Shown here: in pieces, positions 1 to 5,577 of the stretch
Numbering within the stretch: position 1 is the stretch's first letter
How the letters are laid out: the number at the start of each line of letters is the position of its first letter
Origin: Dehalococcoidales bacterium
GTDB taxonomy: Bacteria > Chloroflexota > Dehalococcoidia > Dehalococcoidales > RBG-16-60-22
DNA length: 8,176 nt
Direction of reading: 5' to 3'
NCBI GenBank assembly: GCA_030606585.1
Contig: JAUWGD010000074.1
Location: forward strand, 1 to 8,176
Made by a program: the position numbers and the translations under genes
The notes under the pieces: model-generated
What the model was told of the DNA's origin: nothing
The model's database searches: none
What the model saw: only the letters and a program-made list of their open reading frames with translations

Positions 1-490
1 GGGCGCCGTACCGCTGGAATACTCGGCGCACCTCGTACCGGAAGGCGGGATTAAGGCAATGCCGCAGGTCTATACCGACGGCATGATGGTCGTCGGGGAC
101 GCCGCCGGTCTGTGCTACACCAACGGCATCAACCTGGAAGGTATCAACCTGGCCATGACTTCCGGCGCGCTGGCCGCCGAGACGGCTATAAAAGCCCTGG
201 AAATCGGCGACTACTCTGCCCGGTCGTTATCGCTATATAAAAAGAAGCTGGATGAAAGCTTTATCATTAAAGATATGAAGACATTCAAAAACGCTGTCGG
301 CATGATGCGCCAGGAGCGCCTCTTCCAGACCTATCCGCGGGTACTTGCCGGTATTATGGAAAAGCTCTACCGGGTCGAAGGCGTGCCCCGGTCGAAACTC
401 CTGCGCCTCGCCCGTAAGGAAGCATTAAAAGAAGTAGGGCTGAAAGGCCTAATTTCCGATGGTATCAAGATAGGCAGGGCTTTGTTATGA
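1..490 (+). CDS. fixC: FixC / ETF:quinone oxidoreductase-type flavoprotein, C-terminal part (5' end outside window)
   Basis: The frame is open from base 2, giving 162 residues that lack the N-terminal FAD-binding Rossmann motif, which must lie upstream of the window. The visible part starts with a segment ending in VPEGG. It then carries the C-terminal FAD-contacting motif of the GG-reductase/FixC family: DGMMVVGDAAG, followed by a glycine/asparagine-rich helix start (TNGINLEGINLAM) and the small-residue helix TSGALAAE. Known family role: FixC and ETF-QO take electrons from the ETF FAD and deliver them to membrane quinone, with FixX as the iron-sulfur partner. The stop TGA overlaps the ATG of fixX in ATGA (487-490), so the two are translationally coupled. 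The internal ATG at 59 is not the start, because homology continues upstream to the window edge. A related geranylgeranyl reductase-like flavoprotein is the alternative, but the fixX partner makes FixC much more likely. Confidence 0.93.
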   Translation, partial: GAVPLEYSAHLVPEGGIKAMPQVYTDGMMVVGDAAGLCYTNGINLEGINLAMTSGALAAETAIKALEIGDYSARSLSLYKKKLDESFIIKDMKTFKNAVGMMRQERLFQTYPRVLAGIMEKLYRVEGVPRSKLLRLARKEALKEVGLKGLISDGIKIGRALL

Positions 491-762
491 ATATAGAAAA
501 CCTGCAACAACTGACACAGTTCCAGATTGACGAGCAGCCCCATATCATCGTCGATAAGGAAATTTGCCGTACGTGCGACCACCGTGCCTGTGTCCAGTCC
601 TGCCCGGCCAACTGCTATACGTGGGACGAAGAAACGAAGTTATTGAGCATAGTGTATGAGACCTGCCTGGAGTGCGGCACCTGCTACGTCATCTGCGATA
701 AAGGAGCGCTGGACTGGAGCTACCCGCGGGGAGGCTACGGCGTTTGCTTCCGGCTGACCTGA
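487..762 (+). CDS. fixX: FixX, ferredoxin-like partner of FixC
   Basis: This 91-residue protein is the normal FixX length. It carries the family signature HIIVD at 19-23, CPANCY at 39-44, CLECGTC at 60-66 and the C-terminal YPRGGYGV at 79-86. By analogy with ETF-QO, Cys39, Cys60, Cys63 and Cys66 should hold one [4Fe-4S] cluster. Cys27, Cys30, Cys35 and Cys70 form a second plausible set, so this looks like a two-cluster FixX as expected in bifurcating FixABCX/EtfABCX complexes. E. coli FixX, by contrast, lacks the first cysteine group. Its role is to relay electrons between ETF and FixC and the quinone pool at the cytoplasmic membrane. The start ATG lies inside the fixC stop (ATGA), with only a weak purine-rich stretch upstream, so translation probably depends on coupling. 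There is no signal peptide. Confidence 0.95.
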   Translation: MNIENLQQLTQFQIDEQPHIIVDKEICRTCDHRACVQSCPANCYTWDEETKLLSIVYETCLECGTCYVICDKGALDWSYPRGGYGVCFRLT

Positions 763-917
763 TATAAGGGCAATGGATAATGATAAATAAAACACATTTA
801 CTACTGCGTCATTCCCAACTTGATTGGGAATCCAGAAGTTCCTGGATTCCCGCTTCCGCGGGAATGACAAAATACGGAGAATCCCGCAAGATATTACATT
901 TGTTGTAGAAAAATAAC
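763..917. other. Intergenic region between fixX and etfB
   Basis: This 155-nt stretch is the only sizeable non-coding gap in the window. No open frame longer than a few codons with a credible start was found, and no mycofactocin precursor peptide (C-terminal IDGMCGVY-like) is encoded on either strand. The first 45 nt are AT-rich. A palindromic repeat occupies 808-868, and the last 49 nt are again AT-rich with no clear Shine-Dalgarno before the etfB ATG at 918. No convincing -35/-10 promoter pair is visible. The palindrome is not followed by a T-run, so it is not a classical intrinsic terminator. The gap may still separate fixCX from etfB as expression units. Confidence 0.7.
808..868. repeat. 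61-bp palindromic GTCATTCCC repeat element (REP/MITE-like)
   Basis: The ends GTCATTCCC (808-816) and GGGAATGAC (860-868) are perfect inverted repeats. The inner GGGAATCCAG (826-835) and CTGGATTCCC (842-851) pair around a 6-nt loop (836-841). The same bases can instead fold as two tandem hairpins: ATTCCCAA (811-818) with TTGGGAAT (824-831), and ATTCCCGC (846-853) with GCGGGAAT (858-865). The unit GGATTCCCGC...GCGGGAATGAC is recognisable as a type of dispersed intergenic palindrome seen in many bacterial genomes; this is recalled, not searched. Likely roles are a non-autonomous mobile repeat, mRNA stabilisation or attenuation between fixX and etfB. Without the rest of the genome, copy number cannot be shown. 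Confidence 0.75.
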
Positions 918-1808
918 ATGAAAATAATCGTTTGTTTAAAAGAGGTGGTTGACCCGGCATTGAGCCTGGATTTCGGCCTGACAAACAGGGTCGTCTTCCG
1001 GGAGGGCCTGCCCCTCCGGCTCAATCCCAACGACGCGGCTGCCCTGGTCATGGCGCTGGGACTCAGGTCGCCGGATGAAGGAGAAAAAAAAGAAATCACC
1101 CTCATCTCCATCGGGCCGGAAAGCGTGGATGGCTATCTCAGAAACGGGCTTGCCCTCGGAGCAGATAAGGCCGTACGCATATGGGGTGAAGATTTTACGA
1201 ACTTATCTTCCCACCAGAAAGCCGGATTGCTGACCGGTGCCGTATCGCTCGTCGGCGCCGACCTCGTTTTCACGGGAGCCATGAGCCTTGATACCGGCAA
1301 CGGGCAGGTCGGGGCATTAATAGCCAGTCGACTCGGCTTACCCTGTGTTAATGATGTCGTTGCACTCGAGTTGGACAGGGAACAGAACAATATCAACCTC
1401 ACCAGAGACATCGGCCGGGGAGAACGGGAAAAATTGCGGTGCTCACTGCCCGCCGTTATTACCGTAAAGGGCGAAAAACAGCTGCCGTATGCCTCCCTGG
1501 ACAGGCTCATCGAGAGTAAATCAGGCGAGGTAACGCTGCTATCACCTGCCGACCTGGGTATTTCCGGCGAGGAACTGCAAAACGACCCGACTCTAATTAC
1601 CGACCTCGTTTACCCCAGGCCCCGGCCGAGGAGAGTGCCGCCGCTGGACAGCTCCCTGCCGGCATTTCACCGGATACTGCAATTGCTGGAGGGCGGTATT
1701 TCTAAACGAAAAGGCACGATGCTCGAAGGCAGCAGCGAGGAACTGGCCGAACAACTCTTCGAGGTCCTCAAAAACGAGGGGGTAATCAGACCGGCCACAG
1801 GCCCATGA
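918..1808 (+). CDS. etfB: Electron transfer flavoprotein beta subunit (EtfB/FixA)
   Basis: This 296-residue protein opens with MKIIVCLKEVVDP, the usual EtfB/FixA start. It continues with the LNPNDAAAL segment (35-43) and the FAD/AMP-contacting GAMSLDTGNGQVG (120-132), which precedes a GLPCVNDV strand. The EtfB signature is degenerate but present at 163-184 (RDIGRGEREK then LPAVITV). The C-terminus contains the family's EGSSEELAEQL helix and a KNEGVI tail. The protein is somewhat longer than the roughly 250-285 residues typical, owing to a proline/arginine-rich stretch near 233-262. EtfB pairs with EtfA to carry electrons from dehydrogenases to FixC/FixX. In bifurcating ETFs it holds the bifurcating FAD. 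No etfA lies next to it downstream; it may be upstream of the window. The ATG at 918 has no obvious ribosome site. The stop overlaps the glycosyltransferase start (ATGA, 1805-1808). Confidence 0.93.
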   Translation: MKIIVCLKEVVDPALSLDFGLTNRVVFREGLPLRLNPNDAAALVMALGLRSPDEGEKKEITLISIGPESVDGYLRNGLALGADKAVRIWGEDFTNLSSHQKAGLLTGAVSLVGADLVFTGAMSLDTGNGQVGALIASRLGLPCVNDVVALELDREQNNINLTRDIGRGEREKLRCSLPAVITVKGEKQLPYASLDRLIESKSGEVTLLSPADLGISGEELQNDPTLITDLVYPRPRPRRVPPLDSSLPAFHRILQLLEGGISKRKGTMLEGSSEELAEQLFEVLKNEGVIRPATGP

Positions 1809-3253
1809 AAGGGTTCGGGTTTGCACTGGCGGACAACACCTTCTTAAGAGAAGACGCTGATAAATATTTCCTGATTTCACGCCTGCCTGTTAAAATTCTC
1901 CGACTCAACGAATCTCTTTACCGGCTTCTCGGACATATTCAGGATGGCGGCGAGCTAGCCGACTTCGCCAGCCGGAACCCGGGCCTCGATGCAGGTAATT
2001 TATTAAGAGTATTACTGTCTCTCGTAGCGAAGGGATATCTGAAACTGGTGGGAATAGCTGACATTGACGAATTCCCCGTAGTCTCCGTTATCATACCGGT
2101 CAAAGACCAGCCCGAAGATTTAATCGAGTGCCTGCAATCGCTGAAAAATCTCGATTATCCCGCCGACCGACTGGAAATCATCGTGGTGGACGACGGTTCG
2201 CAAAAAGAAATTTACGGGGTTGTTGATTTTCCCGACGTTAAAATTATCCGCCAGGCCGAATCGCAGGGTCCGGCAGGCTGCCGGAATATCGGGGCGGAAA
2301 ATGCCCGCGGTGAAATTTTAGCCTTTATTGATGCCGACTGCATGGCCGGGGAGAAATGGCTGAAGGAGATAATCCCCCTGTTTACAGCGGCTCAAGTAGG
2401 GGCGGTGGGGGGCTACGTGGACGGTTACTATAAAGACAGCCTCCTCGACAGATACGAGCGGGTATCCTCTTCGTTGAACATGGGCAATCGGCTCCTCCTT
2501 GAGGGCAGGACGGAATCGAGTTTCTACGTGCCCACGGCCAATATGCTGGTGAATCGTGAAGCGTTTAAAGCCGCCGGGGGTTTCAAAGCCGGGATGTACG
2601 TAGGAGAGGACGTTGATTTTTGCTGGCGTCTGAGAAATTCCGGCTATACGCTCCTTTATATCCCCTCGGGCAGCGTGGCCCACAAGCACCGCAACAAGCT
2701 CGGCAGGATGCTGAAACGCCGTGGCGAGTACGGGACATCGGAGGCCATTCTCTACCGGACTCACCCCGACAAAAAGAAATCCTTTTTCATTTCCGTTTTT
2801 TCCGGCCTGTCCTTCCTGGCGTTTACCCTCGCCATCCTGCTGGTAAATGCCTGGCCGGTTGTCGCGATGCTCATCCTGTTCGGGCTTGACCTGTGGCGTA
2901 AGTCCGCTACCCTGCTGAAATTCAACGTTACGCTCCCTTTCCCGCAGGTAATTTACGCCACGTTGCGGAGCTATCTCTCCTTCTTTTACTTCGCCTTCTT
3001 TCACCTGGTACGGTATTACCTGATTCTTATATTCGCTCTCGGCTTTCTATGGCACCCCCTGTGGTATTTCGGCGGCCTGGTGATAATCTGCACATCCATC
3101 GTGGACTACCGGGTTAGAAAGCCGAAGCTACTTTACCCGGTATTTCTCTTTTTCTATCTGCTGGAACACCTGGTCTATCAGGTCGGCGTATTCCGGGGAT
3201 GCTGCAAGCAGAAATATTTCGGGTCGTATATACTATCGTTTAGACACTCCTGA
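1805..3253 (+). CDS. mftF: MftF-like family 2 glycosyltransferase, membrane-anchored (mycofactocin-system type)
   Basis: This 482-residue protein has three parts. Residues 1-85 look like a small winged-helix, PqqD/RRE-like domain (DADKYFLIS, then LPVKILRLNESLYRLL, ending VAKGYLKLVG). Residues 93-300 form a GT-A domain with SVIIPVKD (94-101), VVDDGS (127-132), the metal-binding DAD (176-178), YVPTANMLV (241-249) and the catalytic-loop GEDVDFCWR (267-275). The C-terminus holds about four hydrophobic segments (about 327-348, 385-413, 415-433, 443-461). Layout, length and segments such as the YVPTAN region, the GED loop, the VAHKHR motif and THPDK closely match what I recall of mycobacterial MftF, which adds glucose units to premycofactocin. 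Translation is coupled to etfB by the ATGA overlap. The family is well supported, but assignment to mycofactocin biosynthesis itself is weaker because no mftA-E genes are visible. A cell-envelope glycosyltransferase is the alternative. Confidence 0.82.
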   Translation: MKGFGFALADNTFLREDADKYFLISRLPVKILRLNESLYRLLGHIQDGGELADFASRNPGLDAGNLLRVLLSLVAKGYLKLVGIADIDEFPVVSVIIPVKDQPEDLIECLQSLKNLDYPADRLEIIVVDDGSQKEIYGVVDFPDVKIIRQAESQGPAGCRNIGAENARGEILAFIDADCMAGEKWLKEIIPLFTAAQVGAVGGYVDGYYKDSLLDRYERVSSSLNMGNRLLLEGRTESSFYVPTANMLVNREAFKAAGGFKAGMYVGEDVDFCWRLRNSGYTLLYIPSGSVAHKHRNKLGRMLKRRGEYGTSEAILYRTHPDKKKSFFISVFSGLSFLAFTLAILLVNAWPVVAMLILFGLDLWRKSATLLKFNVTLPFPQVIYATLRSYLSFFYFAFFHLVRYYLILIFALGFLWHPLWYFGGLVIICTSIVDYRVRKPKLLYPVFLFFYLLEHLVYQVGVFRGCCKQKYFGSYILSFRHS

Positions 3254-3261
3254 TATGAGAA

Positions 3262-4437
3262 ATGAAGATGAGCAACCCGTTTAAGTTCTACGGGACCGCC
3301 GCCGGACTGCTCGGCAGGGCCCTGGGGTTCCGCTTTGCCAGAACTAGGGCGGCCCCCCTCAAGCCCGCGGTGGTCAGCCTGGCGGTGACCAACCGGTGCA
3401 ATTCCCACTGCATCATGTGCAATATGTGGAGACGGGCTAAAGAGCACCCGAATATTCAATTCCTCGAGCTTTCCCAGAGAGAAATCATAGATTTATTCTC
3501 GCGGCCTTTGTTCTCGGAGCTGGTTGAACTGGACCTGACCGGCGGCGAACCCCATCTCAGGGACGACCTGGTCGAGATAGCGCTGGGTATAGCCGGCCTC
3601 AAGCAAAAATACCTGCCGCACTTGAGAAGCATCGTCATTACGTCCAACGGTCTGCTGCCGGAAAGAATAATTTCCAACTATCAAAAAATACTGGAAGGTC
3701 TCAGGGACACGAATATCGACCTGGTTACCGTGGCGTCTTTAGATGGTATCGGGGCGGCCCATGATAAAATAAGGGGAACTAAAGGCGCTTTTAAACTGGC
3801 CACCGGGACCATCGGCGGATTGCTGGAACTCAAAGAGAAATACCCCAACTACTTCATCGGCGTAAAAACCACGGTTCTCCCGGAGAATATCGATAGCCTT
3901 GATGGCATCCTCGAGTTCGCCCTGAAAGAGAACCTTTTTACCATTATCTCGCCGGTCTTTTTCACCGAGACACGGTTCAGAAACGCCGATAAAAGAGAGT
4001 CGTTGCGACTCAGCCCATCCGACCATGAAAAGCTCTTGAATTTCTACAATCGCAGCGAATTGAATACCAACTACTTCTATTCGAGGATACGCAGCCTCCT
4101 GTCTGACGGCCGGAAAAGCTGGTCATGTACAGCCGCCTTCAACTACATGTTCATCGAGTACGACGGGACGGTATATCCCTGCGAATTGCTCTCCGAACCA
4201 ACCGGCAACGTAAAAGAACAGGACCCGGAAACAGTCTGGAACAGCCCCCAGGCGCACTACTGCCGTACGCGCATCGAAAAAACGGAGCAATGCCGGAACT
4301 GCATCGAGCCGGGAGCCGTACGTTACAGCGCCTGCGCCGAAGGTTTAAGCTATCTGGGATTTCTCAGGAAACTCGGCGGTCGCCGCTACCAAGAAAGCCT
4401 CTACGGGGAAGGTTTTAATAAATACCTCGATAGATAG
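3262..4437 (+). CDS. Radical SAM protein with twitch/SPASM-like C-terminal region
   Basis: This 391-residue protein has the radical SAM cluster motif as CNSHCIMC (C46, C50, C53), followed by NMWRR. The SAM-binding GGEP is at 94-97, ITSNG at 126-130 and SLDG at 159-162. The C-terminal part has further cysteines (C289, C307, C334, C344, C347, C358) spread around YDGTVYPCE (300-308) and GNV, as in twitch/SPASM proteins that bind one or more auxiliary [4Fe-4S] clusters. Such proteins often mature ribosomal peptides or act in cofactor synthesis. It follows the MftF-like gene by 8 nt and is probably co-transcribed. It does not resemble mycobacterial MftC, whose cluster motif is CNLACVHC and whose SPASM region is longer, so calling it MftC would be unsafe. 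The start could be ATG 3262 or ATG 3268; both have poor ribosome sites. The substrate is unknown. Confidence 0.9.
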   Translation: MKMSNPFKFYGTAAGLLGRALGFRFARTRAAPLKPAVVSLAVTNRCNSHCIMCNMWRRAKEHPNIQFLELSQREIIDLFSRPLFSELVELDLTGGEPHLRDDLVEIALGIAGLKQKYLPHLRSIVITSNGLLPERIISNYQKILEGLRDTNIDLVTVASLDGIGAAHDKIRGTKGAFKLATGTIGGLLELKEKYPNYFIGVKTTVLPENIDSLDGILEFALKENLFTIISPVFFTETRFRNADKRESLRLSPSDHEKLLNFYNRSELNTNYFYSRIRSLLSDGRKSWSCTAAFNYMFIEYDGTVYPCELLSEPTGNVKEQDPETVWNSPQAHYCRTRIEKTEQCRNCIEPGAVRYSACAEGLSYLGFLRKLGGRRYQESLYGEGFNKYLDR

Positions 4438-4440
4438 TTG

Positions 4441-5559
4441 CTAATCGTATTGAATGACCCACCGCCCGATGACTTTCCTGGCCAGTATCGCCTCCCTGAC
4501 CTCATCGAGGTCATTCAGCGTAATCAACCTGGTTATCAGTTTATCGGTCTTCAGTAGGCCGGTATTCATTACTTCCATCAGGCTGGGGAGGTCCTCGGTG
4601 GGGTGAGTCTCTCCATAGAGGGTGCCTTTTATCGACTTCGCATGCAGGGGGGCGTAAAACATGGGAATACTGGTAGTAGAATCTATGGATGGTATACCGA
4701 TGGCGACTACCGTACCCCCCGGGCGTAACGAGTACCATGCCTGCACCTGTGCCCCGGGGTCGCCGGTGGCCTCGATGGCAAACTCCAGCCCGGCGCCATC
4801 GGTGAGTTCCTTAATAATGGGAATCGGGTCGTCCTTGCTGGAATCGATAAAGTGGGTAGCCCCGAACTCCATGGCTATATCCCGCTTCGATACCTCCAAA
4901 TCAACGGCGACAACCGGATTACAGTTGCGCAGCGCCGCAAAACGTATGGCATTCAGCCCGATGCCGCCGCAACCCCATACCGCTATCGAGTCGCCTTCCC
5001 GCGCCTGAGCCACGTTAACGACACTTCCCCACCCCGTGGCCACGGAGCAGCCGAGCTGGCAGAGTTGCTCGGGAGGCAGCTTGATATGGTCGGGCACCTT
5101 GATAGCGCCGATTTCGGGCATGACGCTGTGGGTAGCGAAACCGGCAATAAAGCTGCCCAGTCCAACCCTCTTGCCGTCCTTATCCGTCAATCGCGACGTG
5201 CCGTCCAGGAGATTCCCTTCCTGGAAGAATGTCATGCTTGTCTCGCACAGGTTGGGGCGTCCCCGTCGGCACTGGAAACAGTACCCGCAGGGCACCATCC
5301 AGCAGCCTATGACACGGTCGCCCGGCTTTAGTTTGGTCACGCCCGGGCCCACTTTTTCCACTACGGCACAGGCTTCGTGGCCGGGAACCATGGGGACATC
5401 CTGCGGTATATATCCCAGCCATACGGACGCATCGGAGTGGCAGAACCCGCAGGCCAGCATTTTTACCTGTACCTCTTTCTCCCGGGGCTCCGCCAGTTCC
5501 AGCTCCTCAATCTTCATCGGCACCCCGTATTCCCGCAAAACGGCGGCTTTAATCTTCAT
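4441..5559 (-). CDS. Zinc-dependent MDR alcohol dehydrogenase (class III-like)
   Basis: This 372-residue protein is the usual size for the family. The catalytic zinc ligands are visible as Cys40 (CGFCHSD), His61 with Glu62 (PGHEA) and Cys171 (LGCSVATGWG). The structural zinc is held by Cys91, Cys94, Cys97 and Cys105. The NAD-binding fold has GCGGIG at 196-201, and Asp220 ends the second strand, which predicts NAD rather than NADP. DGTSRLT at 119-125 resembles class I/III ADHs. A related clade comprises the mycofactocin-associated, NDMA-dependent alcohol dehydrogenases with tightly held NAD. Length and the C-terminal layout fit that clade, but this cannot be decided without a model search. It is the last gene of the minus-strand cassette, 18 nt after the LarA-like gene, and likely oxidises or reduces an alcohol or aldehyde made by the neighbours. 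Its stop lies 3 nt from the stop of the convergent radical SAM gene. Confidence 0.92.
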   Translation of the reverse strand: MKIKAAVLREYGVPMKIEELELAEPREKEVQVKMLACGFCHSDASVWLGYIPQDVPMVPGHEACAVVEKVGPGVTKLKPGDRVIGCWMVPCGYCFQCRRGRPNLCETSMTFFQEGNLLDGTSRLTDKDGKRVGLGSFIAGFATHSVMPEIGAIKVPDHIKLPPEQLCQLGCSVATGWGSVVNVAQAREGDSIAVWGCGGIGLNAIRFAALRNCNPVVAVDLEVSKRDIAMEFGATHFIDSSKDDPIPIIKELTDGAGLEFAIEATGDPGAQVQAWYSLRPGGTVVAIGIPSIDSTTSIPMFYAPLHAKSIKGTLYGETHPTEDLPSLMEVMNTGLLKTDKLITRLITLNDLDEVREAILARKVIGRWVIQYD

Positions 5560-5565
5560 TTTTAT

Positions 5566-5570
5566 CCTCC
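5566..5570 (-). promoter_or_regulatory. Shine-Dalgarno site of the alcohol dehydrogenase
   Basis: GGAGG on the minus strand, 6 nt before the ATG at 5559, is the clearest ribosome-binding site in the window. It fixes the dehydrogenase start and suggests that this last gene is translated independently of the LarA-like gene upstream. Confidence 0.85.
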
Positions 5571-5577
5571 CGTATTT

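Noticed and set aside
59..490. A short gene starting at ATG 59
   Set aside because: The same frame continues upstream to the window edge with FixC-like residues, so ATG 59 is internal.
808..868. Palindrome as an intrinsic terminator of fixX
   Set aside because: The stem is followed by a purine-rich run and not by a T-run on the plus strand, and the sequence matches a repeat unit better than a terminator.
763..917. Possible mycofactocin precursor peptide (mftA) in the intergenic gap
   Set aside because: No frame on either strand encodes an IDGMCGVY-like C-terminus, and the only plus-strand ATG frame in the first part stops after five codons.
2318..3004. 228-codon open frame antisense to the glycosyltransferase
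   Set aside because: It is opposite a gene with clear conserved motifs, its translation is low-complexity and rich in Gly/Glu/Arg without any recognisable domain, and it has no ribosome site.
4497..4513. Perfect 7-bp inverted repeat TGACCTC-ATC-GAGGTCA
   Set aside because: It lies inside the ADH coding sequence where codons for L-D-E-V dictate it, and is short enough to arise by chance.
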